Assembly: GCA_009778785.1 (NCBI GenBank)
Contig: WRFN01000009.1
Location: 28,424-92,423 of the forward strand
Origin: Betaproteobacteria bacterium
Lineage (GTDB): Bacteria > Pseudomonadota > Gammaproteobacteria > Burkholderiales > Casimicrobiaceae
Direction of reading: 5' to 3'
DNA length: 64,000 bases
Shown: piece by piece, positions 24,619-35,004 of the stretch
How the letters are laid out: each line of letters begins with the position of its first letter
How positions within the stretch are numbered: the first letter of the stretch is position 1
Program-made: the position numbers and the translations under genes
The notes under the pieces: model-generated
Database searches by the model: none
What the model was told of the DNA's origin: nothing
What the model saw: the letters and a program-made list of their open reading frames with translations, nothing else

Positions 24619-25341
24619 TTACGCTTTGCCGCGACCGCCGAGCCGTCGCCGTGTATTTGGAATACTGCTTGGTACGCTGGTTGATTTACCGGTGAATTTG
24701 CCGGCCGGACGCGGCGCGGCGGCGCTGGTGCGAGAACTGCCACGACCGGTGCCGTAGGGACGGGTTTCAAACCCGCTCGCAGAGGCAGCGCCGGTGCGAG
24801 AGCCGCTGCGCCCCGCAGTGCGCCCCACCGAAGACGATGAGCGGCGGCGGGTAAAGGTTTCTTCGTCGGCGAAAAATTCGTCGGTATCGCGTGGCCGTCT
24901 TCTGGATTGCCACGGCTCGGTCGATGCTTGCGTTTGTTGCCGCGCTTGTCGCGCCGACAGCGGTTTCACCGCCTGACCATGACGGTTGATGGCGCCGGGG
25001 AGCGCTTTCTTCGCCGCGGCTTTCTTGGCGGGGCGCTTGGCCGGCGGTTTGGGCGCTGTTTTTTTCTTGGGCGGCGCTGGTCGCCAGAGGACGATCAGTT
25101 TGCCCAAGTGTTGCACCGGCGCGCAGGCCAGTTGTTCGCAGACGGCGAGTTGCAGCGCTTCGCGTTCGGCGCGGTCATCGTTGAAGATGCGCACTTTGAT
25201 GAGTTCGTGGGAAGTCAGGGCACGGTCGATTTCGCGCAACACGGCAGGGGTCAGCCCCTGCTGGCCGATCATGACGACAGGGTCGAGCGTGTGCGCGGAA
25301 GCGCGCAGAGCGCGGCGTTCGGTGGGAGTCAGTGTCAACAT
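24619..25341 (-). CDS. yhbY: YhbY/CRM-domain RNA-binding protein with long basic tail
   Basis: The first ~97 residues are a CRS1/YhbY (CRM) domain, an RNA-binding fold associated with the large ribosomal subunit (LTPTERRALRA, then GLTPAVLREIDRAL near 29-42, then HELIKVRI). The usual bacterial protein ends there. This one has about 140 further residues: a Lys/Pro/Ala-rich stretch (KPPAKRPAKKAAAKKA) followed by Arg/Ser/Gly-rich low complexity. Part of that tail (FETRPYGTG) is encoded by a dispersed palindromic repeat at 24754-24778. The ATG at 25341 is chosen by domain alignment; the upstream extension overlaps rlmE. It is divergent from rlmE, as in many Betaproteobacteria and Gammaproteobacteria. 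Confidence 0.9.
   Translation of the reverse strand: MLTLTPTERRALRASAHTLDPVVMIGQQGLTPAVLREIDRALTSHELIKVRIFNDDRAEREALQLAVCEQLACAPVQHLGKLIVLWRPAPPKKKTAPKPPAKRPAKKAAAKKALPGAINRHGQAVKPLSARQARQQTQASTEPWQSRRRPRDTDEFFADEETFTRRRSSSSVGRTAGRSGSRTGAASASGFETRPYGTGRGSSRTSAAAPRPAGKFTGKSTSVPSSIPNTRRRLGGRGKA
24754..24778. repeat. Palindromic repeat copy inside the yhbY coding sequence
   Basis: The 25-bp element GTAGGGACGGG-TTTCAAA-CCCGCTC matches the intergenic copy at 34872-34896 at 22 of 25 positions and shares its core with the long palindrome at 55925-55959. Here it lies in frame within the low-complexity tail of YhbY. Confidence 0.7.
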
Positions 25342-25402
25342 GCGGCAAGTGTACCTGAAATAACGGAAAATGACGGTTAAAGATTTTGGAATGGGGTAAT
25401 TG

Positions 25403-26059
25403 ATGTCGGTTCTCAATAAAAGCGGCAAGAAACATCGTTTCGGCAAGGCGTGGATGCACGAGCATGTGAACGATCCGTATGTGAAAGAGGCGCAGCGTCG
25501 CGGGTTTCGCTCGCGGGCGGCGTTCAAGCTGCTGGAATTGGTCGAGCGGGATCGGTTGTTGCGTCCCGGCATGACGGTGGTGGACTTGGGCTCGGCGCCC
25601 GGCAGTTGGTGCCAAGTGTTGCGCGAACGGTTGGGCGGGCAGGCGAAAATCATTGCCATCGACTTGCTGCCGATGGACGGGATGAACGGGGTCGATTTCA
25701 TTCAAGGTGATTTTTCGGCGGCGGAAGGCTTGCAGGCGGTGCGGGAGGCGTTGCAAGGTGCGCCGATAGACCTTGTTTTGTCGGACATGTCGCCCAATCT
25801 ATCGGGGGTGGAAGCGGCGGATCAGGCGCGCAGCATCGGGCTGGCCGAGTTGGCGCTGGATTTTGCGGCGCACCATCTGCGTGCAGGCGGCGATTTTGCG
25901 ACCAAGCTCTTTCAGGGCGCGGGCAGCGATGCCTTCCGGCAGCAGGCGGCGACGTATTTCGACAAGGTGTATGTGCGCAAGCCCAAGGCGTCGCGCGACC
26001 GCAGTCGGGAGATTTATGTTGTCGGGAAGGGGTTTAAGGAAACTTCCCGCTTATCCTGA
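25403..26059 (+). CDS. rlmE: 23S rRNA 2'-O-ribose U2552 methyltransferase
   Basis: RlmE (FtsJ/RrmJ) methylates U2552 in the A loop of 23S rRNA, a late step of 50S assembly. The 218-residue protein has SAM-binding VVDLGSAPGSWCQ near residues 53-65 and the catalytic K-D-K-E set: K37 region, LVLSDMSPNLSG, FATKLFQG and SREIYVVG. An ATG at 25403 is preferred over a TTG one codon upstream. It precedes ftsH, the usual order. Its stop codon lies inside a dispersed repeat that begins at about 26056. Confidence 0.95.
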   Translation: MSVLNKSGKKHRFGKAWMHEHVNDPYVKEAQRRGFRSRAAFKLLELVERDRLLRPGMTVVDLGSAPGSWCQVLRERLGGQAKIIAIDLLPMDGMNGVDFIQGDFSAAEGLQAVREALQGAPIDLVLSDMSPNLSGVEAADQARSIGLAELALDFAAHHLRAGGDFATKLFQGAGSDAFRQQAATYFDKVYVRKPKASRDRSREIYVVGKGFKETSRLS

Positions 26060-26112
26060 GGCTGTCGAAGGGTGAGCGCGTATCAGGGCTTCGACAGGCT
26101 CCGCTCGAACGG
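26056..26112. repeat. Inverted pair of 'TGTCGAAG/CTTCGACA' repeats overlapping the rlmE stop
   Basis: The segment reads CCTGAGGCTGTCGAAGGGTG, then CAGGGCTTCGACAGGCTC with CGAACGG after it, in opposite orientation. Related copies occur at 50012-50041 and 51475-51504. This resembles a dispersed repeat seen in many proteobacterial genomes. The rlmE TGA lies in its left arm. Confidence 0.65.
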
Positions 26113-26269
26113 TTGGGGAGGCATGAGAAGCGGGTTTTACCGGCAGTGACAGCGCTAAAACCGCGTTGGGGCTGGTTCAGAAACGCTGTCACCGTTACAA
26201 TGACAGATTAAACCGAAGCAGGTTCGCAGCATGAAGCCGAAGGCGGCTTCATCAAGCAAGGAGTGAACA

Positions 26270-28165
26270 TTGGGTAATTGGGCGAAAAATTTTGGTATCT
26301 GGCTGGTGATTCTGGCGGTCATTCTGATGGCGGTTCGGCAGATCGACAACCAGCAAGGCTCCAGCGAGCCGATCGCGTATTCCGATTTCAAGGATCAGGC
26401 GAAGAGCGGCAATGTCGCGTCGGCGGAGATCGACGGGCAAAAAATCAACTGGAAAGACAAGAGCGGTAACAAGCACGTCACTTACAGCGCCAACGATTTG
26501 TGGATGGTCGATGACCTGATCAAGAACGGCGTCAAAGTCGAAGCCAAAGAAGCGGGGCGCAACTGGCTTGTCGAAATTTTGCTGACTTGGCTGATTCCGG
26601 TGCTGCTATTCGGCTTTCTCTGGTTCTTCGTGATGCGACAGATGCAGGGCGGCGGCAAGGGCGGCGCGTTCTCGTTCGGCAAGAGCCGCGCGCGCATGCT
26701 CGATGATTCGAACAATGCGGTGACCTTTGCCGATGTCGCCGGTTGCGACGAAGCCAAAGTCGAAGTACAAGAGTTGGTCGATTTCCTGAAAGACCCGTCG
26801 AAGTTCCAGAAACTCGGCGGTCGCATTCCGCGCGGCGTGCTGATGGTCGGCGCGCCCGGAACCGGTAAAACGCTGCTGGCGCGAGCGATTGCCGGCGAGG
26901 CGAAAGTGCCGTTCTTCCTGATTTCGGGTTCTGACTTCGTTGAAATGTTCGTCGGCGTCGGCGCGGCGCGTGTGCGCGACATGTTCGATCAGGCGAAGAA
27001 GAACGCGCCGTGCATCATTTTCATCGACGAAATCGACGCGGTGGGTCGTCAGCGCGGCGCCGGTCTCGGCGGCGGTAACGACGAGCGCGAGCAAACGCTG
27101 AACCAGATGCTGGTCGAGATGGACGGCTTTGAAGCCAACGCGGGCGTGATCGTCATTGCGGCGACCAATCGTCCCGACGTTCTCGATCCGGCGCTGCTGC
27201 GGCCGGGGCGTTTCGACCGGCAAGTGGTGGTGCCGTTGCCGGACATTCGCGGTCGCGAACAAATTTTGAAAGTTCACATGCGCAAGGTGCCGCTGGCCAA
27301 TGATGTCAAGCCGGACATCATCGCGCGTGGCACGCCCGGTTTTTCCGGCGCCGATCTCGCCAATCTGGTGAATGAAGCGGCGCTGTTTGCGGCGCGCGCC
27401 AACAAGCGGTTGGTCGATATGGCGGATTTCGAGAGCGCCAAGGAAAAGATTTTCATGGGGCCGGAACGGCGCTCGATGATTCTCACCGAAGATGAAAAAC
27501 GCGCGACGGCGTACCACGAATCGGGGCACACGGTGGTGGCGCGCTTGCTGCCGGGAACCGATCCGGTGCACAAGGTCACCATCGTGCCGCGCGGGCGCGC
27601 GTTGGGTCTGACCTTGCAGTTGCCGGAGCGCGACCGCATCAGTTTGTACAAAGACCAAATGCTCAACGAAATCGCCATTCTGTTTGGCGGCCGCGTCGCG
27701 GAGGAATTGTTTGTTCACCGGATTTCCACCGGCGCGTCGAATGATTTTGAACGCGCCACCAACATGGCGCGCGACATGGTCACGCGCTACGGCATGTCCG
27801 AAAAAATGGGAACGATGGTTTACGGCGAGAACGAGGGCGAAGTGTTCCTCGGCCGCTCGGTGACGACGCACAAGAATGTTTCGGAAGCCACGATGCAACT
27901 GGTCGATGCCGAAATTCGTCGCATCATCGACGAGCAATACGGCTTGGCGCGTCGCCTGCTGGAAGAAAACAGCGACAGAGTCGAAGCGATGACGGCGGCG
28001 CTGATGGAGTTTGAAACGCTGGACGCTGACCAGATCGCTGACATCATGGCGGGGAAATCGGCACGTCCGCCGAAAGCGAGCGGCAGCAGCGATGCTTCCA
28101 GTTCGTCGGGCGGCGGGGCGGCGGTTAAGAACCCCGACGCAACGCCATCGGCCAACCCCGCGTGA
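26270..28165 (+). CDS. ftsH: ATP-dependent zinc metalloprotease FtsH
   Basis: FtsH is a hexameric inner-membrane AAA+ protease that degrades misfolded membrane proteins and regulators such as sigma-32 and LpxC. The 631-residue protein has two membrane spans (residues ~8-26 and ~103-123), Walker A GAPGTGKT near 200-207, Walker B IIFIDEID near 254-261, the second region of homology ([20 protein letters not shown], 20 residues), and zinc-binding HESGH near 423-427. A low-complexity Ser/Gly/Ala tail closes it. The start is TTG at 26270 with AAGGAG 6 bases upstream. A clear terminator follows at 28191. Confidence 0.97.
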   Translation: MGNWAKNFGIWLVILAVILMAVRQIDNQQGSSEPIAYSDFKDQAKSGNVASAEIDGQKINWKDKSGNKHVTYSANDLWMVDDLIKNGVKVEAKEAGRNWLVEILLTWLIPVLLFGFLWFFVMRQMQGGGKGGAFSFGKSRARMLDDSNNAVTFADVAGCDEAKVEVQELVDFLKDPSKFQKLGGRIPRGVLMVGAPGTGKTLLARAIAGEAKVPFFLISGSDFVEMFVGVGAARVRDMFDQAKKNAPCIIFIDEIDAVGRQRGAGLGGGNDEREQTLNQMLVEMDGFEANAGVIVIAATNRPDVLDPALLRPGRFDRQVVVPLPDIRGREQILKVHMRKVPLANDVKPDIIARGTPGFSGADLANLVNEAALFAARANKRLVDMADFESAKEKIFMGPERRSMILTEDEKRATAYHESGHTVVARLLPGTDPVHKVTIVPRGRALGLTLQLPERDRISLYKDQMLNEIAILFGGRVAEELFVHRISTGASNDFERATNMARDMVTRYGMSEKMGTMVYGENEGEVFLGRSVTTHKNVSEATMQLVDAEIRRIIDEQYGLARRLLEENSDRVEAMTAALMEFETLDADQIADIMAGKSARPPKASGSSDASSSSGGGAAVKNPDATPSANPA

Positions 28166-28190
28166 GAACGCGCGCGCCGATGCAAGAATG

Positions 28191-28217
28191 AGAGGGCGCG
28201 TGGCGCCCTCTTTTGTT
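28191..28217 (+). terminator. Rho-independent terminator after ftsH
   Basis: AGAGGGCGC-GTG-GCGCCCTCT forms a perfect 9-bp stem followed by TTTGTTT. It lies 25 bp after the ftsH stop and separates ftsH from folP. Confidence 0.88.
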
Positions 28218-28273
28218 TGGAAGTATTCCTCTCCTGAGAGGGGGTGGCCTTCGCGGGAATGATGGAAACGATG

Positions 28274-29149
28274 ATGACCCAAGAGCCGAAGATGAATGAA
28301 AAAATCGCCACACTGACGCTGGGCGCTCATCACTGGCGGTTCGATCGCCCTTATGTAATGGGCGTCGTCAACGTAACGCCGGATTCATTCTCCGGTGACG
28401 GTGTATTGGAGGGTTTTGAATCACCGCTGAAAAAAGCGCTGACGATGATAGACGACGGCGCTGATATGATCGATGTCGGCGGCGAGTCGTCGCGCCCCAA
28501 CGCGTTGCCGGTTGCCGACGACGAAGAATTGCGGCGGGTGTTGCCGTTGATCGAAGCGCTGGCGGCGCGCGGCGTGACGGTGTCGGTCGATACCGTGAAG
28601 CCGGCGGTGATGAAAGCGGCGATTGATGTCGGCGCGGTGATGATCAACGACATTCAGGCTTTGCAGTCGCCGGAAGCGCTGGCCATTGTGGCGCGCAGCA
28701 ACGTCGCGGTGTGTTTGATGCACATGCAGGGAACGCCGCGCGCGATGCAGGACGCGCCGGTTTACGGCGACGCGGTGGCCGAAGTGAAAGCGTTTTTATC
28801 GGCGCGCGCGATCGCACTGCGAGAAGCGGGTGTGGCGCGCGAGCGGATCGTGCTCGATCCGGGGTTTGGCTTTGGCAAAACTGTGGCTCATAATCTCGCT
28901 TTGATGCGAGGATTACCGGAGTTGGCGGCGCTGGGGTATCCGTTGTTGGCGGGCTGGTCGCGCAAGTCAACGCTGGGACATCTGACCGGTCGCGCGGTCG
29001 ATGATCGTTTGGCGGCGAGTCTCGCGGCAAGTTTGGCGGCGGTGGCGCAGGGAGCAAACATTGTTCGGGTACATGATGTGCGTGAGACAGTGGATGCGTT
29101 ACGGGTGTGGAACGCCATGATGACGAAGAAAGATCAGGATAAGCGATGA
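28274..29149 (+). CDS. folP: Dihydropteroate synthase
   Basis: FolP condenses 6-hydroxymethyl-7,8-dihydropterin diphosphate with p-aminobenzoate to give 7,8-dihydropteroate, the sulfonamide-sensitive step of folate synthesis. The TIM-barrel protein (about 291 residues) shows [12 protein letters not shown] near residues 28-39, DVGGESSRP near 67-75, DPGFGFGKT near 205-213 and the GWSRKS motif near 237-242. The exact start is uncertain: in-frame ATGs lie at 28259, 28262, 28271, 28274 and 28292, and the frame runs open upstream. 28274 has GGAA 6 bases upstream. The stop overlaps the glmM start as ATGA. Confidence 0.95.
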   Translation: MTQEPKMNEKIATLTLGAHHWRFDRPYVMGVVNVTPDSFSGDGVLEGFESPLKKALTMIDDGADMIDVGGESSRPNALPVADDEELRRVLPLIEALAARGVTVSVDTVKPAVMKAAIDVGAVMINDIQALQSPEALAIVARSNVAVCLMHMQGTPRAMQDAPVYGDAVAEVKAFLSARAIALREAGVARERIVLDPGFGFGKTVAHNLALMRGLPELAALGYPLLAGWSRKSTLGHLTGRAVDDRLAASLAASLAAVAQGANIVRVHDVRETVDALRVWNAMMTKKDQDKR

Positions 29150-30516
29150 CGAAACGGCGGTATTTTGGAACGGATGGCATTCGTGGACGTGTCGGCGCAA
29201 CGCCGATCACGCCGGATTTCGCGCTGAAACTCGGCTGGGCGGCGGGGCGGGTGCTGGCGCGCGCGGTGGATTCGCGCGGCGATCACGCCGGTGTCTTGAT
29301 TGGCAAGGACACGCGTTCCTCCGGCTACTTGCTGGAGGCGGCGCTCGAAGCGGGCTTGTCGGCGGCGGGCGTCGATGTGTATTTGACTGGACCGTTGCCG
29401 ACGCCGGCGGTGGCGTATCTGACGCGGGCGCTGCGTCGCTCGGCAGGCATCGTGATCAGCGCGTCGCACAATCCGTATCCCGATAACGGCATCAAATTTT
29501 TTTCCGCCACCGGCACCAAGCTGCCCGATGCGGTGGAAGCGGCCATCGAAGACGAACTCGAGCAACCCTTGCGTTGTGTCGAAGCCGACGCGCTCGGCAA
29601 AGCCTGGCGCGTCAACGATGCGGCGGGGCGCTACATCGAATTTTGCAAGAGCACGTTTCCCAACGAGTTGGATTTGAAAGGCTGGCGCATCGTTATCGAT
29701 TGCGCGCACGGCGCCGCGTATCATGTGGCGCCGCCGGTGTTGCACGAGTTGGGCGCCGAAGTGATTGCCGTTGCCGCCGAACCGAACGGTTTGAACATCA
29801 ACGATGGTGTCGGCGCGGTGCACACGGCGTTTTTGTCCGAGCAAGTGCGGACGCATCAGGCGCATATCGGGCTGGCGCTCGACGGCGACGGCGATCGCTT
29901 GATGATGGCCGACGCCAACGGTCGCGTTTACGACGGTGATGTGTTGCTCTACATCATCGCGCGCGATTATCAGCGGCGCGGTGTGGCGATGCCGGGCGTG
30001 GTTGGAACGCTGATGAGCAATCTCGGTTTCGAGCAAGCGTTGTCGCGGCGCGGCGTGGCGCTGGAGCGCGCCGCCGTCGGCGACCGTTATGTGATGGAAC
30101 GCTTGCTGCAAAAAGGCTGGTTGCTCGGCGGTGAAAATTCGGGGCATCTGATTTGTCTGGACAAGCACAGCACCGGCGACGGCATCGTCGCGGCGCTGGC
30201 GGTGTTGCGCGCGTTGATCGAGCAACGCGCGTCGCTGGCAGAAGCGGCGCGCGAAGTGACGCTGTATCCGCAAAGTTTGATCAACGTGCCGCTGAAAGCG
30301 GGCTGGCGTTGGCAGGATAGCGCCGCGTTGCGCGCCGAAGAAGAAGCGATGAAGGGAGCGTTGGGGCAACGCGGCCGTTTGTTGTTGCGCGCTTCGGGCA
30401 CTGAGCCGTTGTTGAGAGTGATGGTCGAAGCCGAAGACGAAACGCTGGCGCGCACCTCGGCGACGCATCTTGCCGAAGTGATCGGGCATGCCATGCAAAA
30501 AGAAACTGCTTCCTGA
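29146..30516 (+). CDS. glmM: Phosphoglucosamine mutase
   Basis: GlmM interconverts glucosamine-6-phosphate and glucosamine-1-phosphate on the way to UDP-GlcNAc for peptidoglycan and LPS. The 456-residue protein has FGTDGIRG at residues 6-13, the phosphoserine loop [16 protein letters not shown] near 104-119, the Mg-binding DGDGDRL near 246-252, and the sugar-specificity GGENSGH near 326-332. It is translationally coupled to folP. relA begins 13 bp after its stop. Confidence 0.96.
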   Translation: MTKRRYFGTDGIRGRVGATPITPDFALKLGWAAGRVLARAVDSRGDHAGVLIGKDTRSSGYLLEAALEAGLSAAGVDVYLTGPLPTPAVAYLTRALRRSAGIVISASHNPYPDNGIKFFSATGTKLPDAVEAAIEDELEQPLRCVEADALGKAWRVNDAAGRYIEFCKSTFPNELDLKGWRIVIDCAHGAAYHVAPPVLHELGAEVIAVAAEPNGLNINDGVGAVHTAFLSEQVRTHQAHIGLALDGDGDRLMMADANGRVYDGDVLLYIIARDYQRRGVAMPGVVGTLMSNLGFEQALSRRGVALERAAVGDRYVMERLLQKGWLLGGENSGHLICLDKHSTGDGIVAALAVLRALIEQRASLAEAAREVTLYPQSLINVPLKAGWRWQDSAALRAEEEAMKGALGQRGRLLLRASGTEPLLRVMVEAEDETLARTSATHLAEVIGHAMQKETAS

Positions 30517-30529
30517 AAACAGGACGCCG

Positions 30530-32788
30530 ATGATGAGCACAAGCACTTCTGAAAAAACGCCGGACACCGAAGACAAACGCTTTTCGCAATGGCTCGAGCG
30601 CGTGCGCGGCGCTTACAGCGAAGCGGAAGTGACGTTGCTGGTGAAGGCTTACGATGAAATGCGGCAAAGCGTCGGCGAAGGCACTACCGAGGCGGGCGAG
30701 CCTTGGGCAGCGCACGCGCTGGGAATCGCGGGCGCGCTTGCCGAGCTTCATCTCGATGCGACGACATTGCTGGCGGCGCTGCTGTTGCCGTTGGCGCATC
30801 AACAACCGGGGTGGAACGACGAAAAAAATCAGGAAGACATCGTTCAGCGTTATGGCGGCGATGTGATCACGCTGATCGGCGGCACTTTGCGCATGCAGGA
30901 AATTCACATGACGCCGCAGGGCGCCGATGCCGCCGAGCGCAACGAGCAAGCGGAAAATCTGCGCAAGATGTTGCTGGCGATGGTTGAAGACATTCGGATC
31001 GTGTTGATCAAACTGGCCGAGCGCTTGCAGATGATGCGGTGGCTGGTTTCGCACGGCGACGAAATCTTGCGGCAAAAAACGGCGCGGGAGGTGGCGGATT
31101 TGTTTGCACCGCTCGCCAACCGGCTGGGGGTTTGGCAAGTCAAGTGGGAACTGGAAGATTTGTCGCTGCGCATTCGGGAGCCGAACGAGTATCGGCGGAT
31201 TGCCAAGTTGCTCGACGAGCGACAAGTGGATCGCCAGCGCTATATCGAAAACGTGATTGCTACACTGAAAAAGGAATTGGCGGCGGCCAACATCAAGGCC
31301 GACATCACCGGCCGCCCCAAACACATTTACAGCATCTGGAACAAGATGCGGCGCAAGCAGGCGGAGATCGACGCGCTTTACGACATTCGCGCCGTGCGTA
31401 TTCTGGTGGACGACGTGAAAGAATGTTATACGGTGTTGGGGCTGGTTCACCATTTATGGACGCCGCTGCCGCGCGAGTTCGACGACTACATCGCCAAGCC
31501 GAAGGCCAACAATTACCGTTCCTTGCACACGGCGGTGATCGGGCCAGAAAACAAATCCGTCGAGGTGCAGATTCGCACTCGCGAGATGCACCAACATTCC
31601 GAATACGGGGTGGCGGCGCACTGGCGCTACAAGGAAAAAAGCTACGGACAGACAGCCAAAGCCGAAGCCGGTTTCGAGGAAAAAATCGCCTGGTTGCGGC
31701 AAATTCTCGAATGGAAAGATTCGGTGTCCGACGAAGGCGAACTGTTGTCGGCGTTCAAGAGCAGTTTGTTCACCGACATCATCTACGTGCTGACGCCGCA
31801 GGGCAAAGTGGTTGATCTGCCGAGCGGCTCGACGCCGATCGACTTTGCTTATGCGTTGCATACCAATCTGGGACATCGTTGTCGCGGCGCTAAAGTGAAC
31901 GGGCAAATGGTGCCGCTCAATTATGTGTTGAAGAACGGGCAGCGCGTCGAGATCGTCACAGTCAAACAAGGCGCGCCGTCGCGCGATTGGCTGAACAGCG
32001 AATTGCGCTACGTCGCCAGCAACCGCGCCCGCGCCAAGATACGGCAGTGGTTCAAACAACAGCAGATCGAAGAGACTGTCGCGCAAGGTCGCGCGATGGT
32101 CGAAAAAGAATTGGCGCGCGCCGGCGCTTCACTCATCAATCTGGAAACGCTGGCGAGTCAGGGCGGCTTTGCCGGCGCTAACGAACTGTTTGTCAGCGTG
32201 GCGCGCGAAGAAATCAACCATCGTCAGTTGCAACAAATGATTCTGGCGGTGGCGAAACCCGGCACGGCGTTGCCGGAGGCGTCTGCCAGCGATGATGTGA
32301 TCGAAACCAAAACGCCGTTGTCGGAACGACACAAAGCCGCGAAGAGCGGCGGCGTGCTGGTGGTCGGCGTGGATCGGTTGATGACCAATCTGGCGCGCTG
32401 CTGCAAACCGGCGCCGCCCGATCCCATCGTAGGCTTTGTGACGCGCGAGAAAGGCGTTACTGTGCATCGCAGCACTTGCGAAAACATCAAACGCATCGAG
32501 GCGACCAAGCCGGAACGACTGGTCGAAGCGAATTGGGGCGATACGGCGGAGAGCGTGTTCGCCGTCGATATCGTGGTTGACGCCAACGACCGCCCCGGCT
32601 TGTTGCGCGATCTTTCGGAAGTGTTCTCGCGGGAAAAGGCGAGACTGGTGTCGGTCAACATGCAGAGTCATCAACACCAGACGCGCTTTCATTTTACCGC
32701 CGAAGTCAAAGGGCTGCCGCATTTGCAAACGACCTTGAAAGCCGTGCGCGAGATCACCGGCGTCGTCGATGTGGCGAGGCAGCGCTAG
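30530..32788 (+). CDS. relA: (p)ppGpp synthetase RelA
   Basis: RelA makes (p)ppGpp from ATP and GTP/GDP on stalled ribosomes, triggering the stringent response. The 752-residue protein has a degenerate HD region: where SpoT has the His-Asp pair, this reads [13 protein letters not shown], so it is probably hydrolase-dead. The synthetase domain has [13 protein letters not shown] and the [19 protein letters not shown] stretch; the acidic EFDD loop is the RelA rather than the SpoT signature. A TGS domain ([20 protein letters not shown]), a Cys-rich segment ([12 protein letters not shown]) and a C-terminal ACT domain follow. AGGA lies 5 bases before the ATG at 30530; an adjacent ATG at 30533 is equally possible. 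Confidence 0.94.
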   Translation: MMSTSTSEKTPDTEDKRFSQWLERVRGAYSEAEVTLLVKAYDEMRQSVGEGTTEAGEPWAAHALGIAGALAELHLDATTLLAALLLPLAHQQPGWNDEKNQEDIVQRYGGDVITLIGGTLRMQEIHMTPQGADAAERNEQAENLRKMLLAMVEDIRIVLIKLAERLQMMRWLVSHGDEILRQKTAREVADLFAPLANRLGVWQVKWELEDLSLRIREPNEYRRIAKLLDERQVDRQRYIENVIATLKKELAAANIKADITGRPKHIYSIWNKMRRKQAEIDALYDIRAVRILVDDVKECYTVLGLVHHLWTPLPREFDDYIAKPKANNYRSLHTAVIGPENKSVEVQIRTREMHQHSEYGVAAHWRYKEKSYGQTAKAEAGFEEKIAWLRQILEWKDSVSDEGELLSAFKSSLFTDIIYVLTPQGKVVDLPSGSTPIDFAYALHTNLGHRCRGAKVNGQMVPLNYVLKNGQRVEIVTVKQGAPSRDWLNSELRYVASNRARAKIRQWFKQQQIEETVAQGRAMVEKELARAGASLINLETLASQGGFAGANELFVSVAREEINHRQLQQMILAVAKPGTALPEASASDDVIETKTPLSERHKAAKSGGVLVVGVDRLMTNLARCCKPAPPDPIVGFVTREKGVTVHRSTCENIKRIEATKPERLVEANWGDTAESVFAVDIVVDANDRPGLLRDLSEVFSREKARLVSVNMQSHQHQTRFHFTAEVKGLPHLQTTLKAVREITGVVDVARQR

Positions 32789-32802
32789 AGTTAGCTTGCG
32801 CG

Positions 32803-34857
32803 ATGAAGGTAACTTTCCCCGGTAGCCCTTATGAGCTGCATCAAAATTTTGAATTGGCCGGCGACCAACCCGAAGCGGTGGACAAGCTGGTGGAGGGATT
32901 GAGCGACGGGTTGTCGTTTCAAACCTTGCTGGGCGTGACCGGTTCCGGCAAGACTTACACGATGGCCAACGTTATCGCGCGTACCGGCCGACCGGCGATG
33001 GTGATGGCGCCGAACAAAACGCTGGCGGCGCAACTGTATTCGGAGTTTCGCGAATTTTTCCCGAACAACGCCGTTGAGTATTTCGTGTCGTACTACGATT
33101 ACTATCAGCCGGAAGCTTATGTGCCGGCGCGCGATTTGTTCATCGAAAAAGATTCGTCGATCAATGAACACATCGAACAGATGCGCTTGTCGGCGACCAA
33201 GGCGATTCTGGAGCGTCCCGATTGCATCATTGTGGCAACGGTGTCAGGCATTTACGGGATCGGCGATCCTTCCGAATACCACGCGATGATTCTGCATGTG
33301 CGTTTGGGCGATAAAATCAAGCAGCGCGACATCATTCGGCGCTTGACCGAAATGCAGTATCAGCGCGCCGAACTGGATTTCAAGCGCGGCACGTTTCGTG
33401 TGCGCGGCGATGTGATCGACGTTTTTCCCGCCGAGCACGCCGAGAGCGCGTTGCGCATCAGTTTGTTCGACGATGAAATCGAAACGCTGCAACTGTTTGA
33501 TCCGCTGTCAGGGCATGTTCGCCAGAAGATCGCGCGCTTCACGGTTTTCCCGTCGTCGCATTATGTCACTGGCCGCGAGAAGACGCTGGCGGCGGTGGAG
33601 GCCATCAAGGAAGAATTGACGCAACGCCGCGAGGAGTTTTTGGCGGAGAATAAGTTGGTCGAAGCGCAGCGCATCGAACAGCGTACCCGTTTCGATCTGG
33701 AGATGATGGTTGAAATCGGTTTTTGCAAGGGCATCGAAAACTATTCGCGCCACTTGACCGGCCGCGCGCCCGGCCAGCCGCCGCCGACTTTGATGGATTA
33801 TCTGCCGAAGAACGCGCTAATGTTCATCGACGAGAGCCATGTGACGGTGCCGCAAACGGGCGGGATGTACAAGGGCGATCGTTCGCGCAAGGAAAATCTG
33901 GTGAATTACGGTTTTCGTTTGCCGTCGGCGCTGGACAACCGGCCGTTGCGTTTCGATGAATTCGAGAAGTTGTTGCCGCAGACGATTTTTGTTTCGGCGA
34001 CGCCTGCCGAGTACGAAGGAAAACATGCGGGGCAGGTGGTTGAGCAAGTGGTGCGGCCGACCGGGCTGGTTGATCCTGAAGTGGAAGTGCGTCCGGCGCA
34101 GACGCAAGTCGATGATCTTTTGAGCGAGATTTCAAAGCGCGTTGCTCAAAAGGAGCGGGTGTTGGCGACGACGCTGACCAAGCGGATGGCCGAGGATTTG
34201 ACCGAGTATCTGGCCGAACACGGGGTTCGCGTGCGCTATCTGCACTCGGATATCGACACGGTGGAGCGCGTCGAAATCATCCGCGATTTGCGCTTGGGTG
34301 AGTTCGATGTGTTGGTCGGCATCAATTTGTTGCGTGAAGGGCTCGATATTCCCGAAGTTTCTTTGGTGGCGATTCTCGACGCTGACAAGGAAGGTTTTTT
34401 GCGTTCGACGCGCTCGCTGATTCAAACCATCGGCCGTGCCGCGCGTCACATTCACGGAACGGCGATTCTTTACGCCGACCAGATGACCGATTCGATGCGA
34501 GCGGCGCTCGACGAAACCGAACGGCGACGGCACAAGCAGATTCTTTACAACGAAGCGCGAGGCATCACGCCGCGCGGCGTGACCAAGCGCGTGACGGACA
34601 TCATCGACGGCGTTTATGAATCCGAGAAAGAAGTGAAAGGATTCAAAGCCGCCGAGAAGCGGGGACGCTATCAGGTGAAGGGCGGCAAAAAAGGCGGCGG
34701 CCATGTGAGCGAGGAAGCGCTGGAGAAAGAATGGAAGGCGCTGGAAAAAGCCATGTTCGAGGCGGCGCGCAATCTGGAGTTTGAACGGGCGGCGGAATTG
34801 CGTGACCGGCTGCATGAGGTTCAGCGGGTGCTGGTAGGGGTGGCGCCGGAGGAGTGA
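32803..34857 (+). CDS. uvrB: Excinuclease ABC subunit B
   Basis: UvrB is the damage-verifying helicase-like subunit of nucleotide excision repair. The 684-residue protein contains Walker [11 protein letters not shown] near residues 45-54, the beta-hairpin region with [12 protein letters not shown] near 102-113, the [11 protein letters not shown] segment, helicase motifs V and VI ([12 protein letters not shown] and QTIGRAARH), and a C-terminal UVR coiled coil ([19 protein letters not shown]). It follows relA by 14 bp and may be in the same transcript. LexA-type operator sequences were not recognised upstream. Confidence 0.97.
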   Translation: MKVTFPGSPYELHQNFELAGDQPEAVDKLVEGLSDGLSFQTLLGVTGSGKTYTMANVIARTGRPAMVMAPNKTLAAQLYSEFREFFPNNAVEYFVSYYDYYQPEAYVPARDLFIEKDSSINEHIEQMRLSATKAILERPDCIIVATVSGIYGIGDPSEYHAMILHVRLGDKIKQRDIIRRLTEMQYQRAELDFKRGTFRVRGDVIDVFPAEHAESALRISLFDDEIETLQLFDPLSGHVRQKIARFTVFPSSHYVTGREKTLAAVEAIKEELTQRREEFLAENKLVEAQRIEQRTRFDLEMMVEIGFCKGIENYSRHLTGRAPGQPPPTLMDYLPKNALMFIDESHVTVPQTGGMYKGDRSRKENLVNYGFRLPSALDNRPLRFDEFEKLLPQTIFVSATPAEYEGKHAGQVVEQVVRPTGLVDPEVEVRPAQTQVDDLLSEISKRVAQKERVLATTLTKRMAEDLTEYLAEHGVRVRYLHSDIDTVERVEIIRDLRLGEFDVLVGINLLREGLDIPEVSLVAILDADKEGFLRSTRSLIQTIGRAARHIHGTAILYADQMTDSMRAALDETERRRHKQILYNEARGITPRGVTKRVTDIIDGVYESEKEVKGFKAAEKRGRYQVKGGKKGGGHVSEEALEKEWKALEKAMFEAARNLEFERAAELRDRLHEVQRVLVGVAPEE

Positions 34858-34871
34858 TGGCTTAGATCGTT

Positions 34872-34896
34872 GTAGGAGCGGGTTTGAAACCCGCTC
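34872..34896. repeat. Palindromic repeat GAGCGGGTTT-G-AAACCCGCTC
   Basis: A perfect 10-bp inverted repeat preceded by GTAG, 15 bp after the uvrB stop. No T run follows, so it is not a classical terminator. Sister copies lie at 24754-24778 (inside yhbY) and 55925-55959 (there with a T run). Confidence 0.75.
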
Positions 34897-35004
34897 TTGC
34901 GGCAGCGAGATTGTTAAATCTTGTATCAAATCACACTAACCACTCCCGAATGCGCTAAACTGTTCTCGATGCCGTTTCGGCTCTTCCATTTCAGGACGCA
35001 AATC

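Noticed and set aside
26606..28333. 575-codon minus-strand frame over ftsH
   Set aside because: Shadow frame of a GC-rich gene; ftsH is intact on the plus strand.
30281..31453. 390-codon minus-strand frame over glmM/relA
   Set aside because: Shadow of two well-supported plus-strand genes; no domain.
30530..32788. Assignment as the bifunctional SpoT/Rsh enzyme
   Set aside because: The HD motif needed for hydrolysis is missing and the synthetase loop is of the acidic EFDD type, so RelA is the better name.
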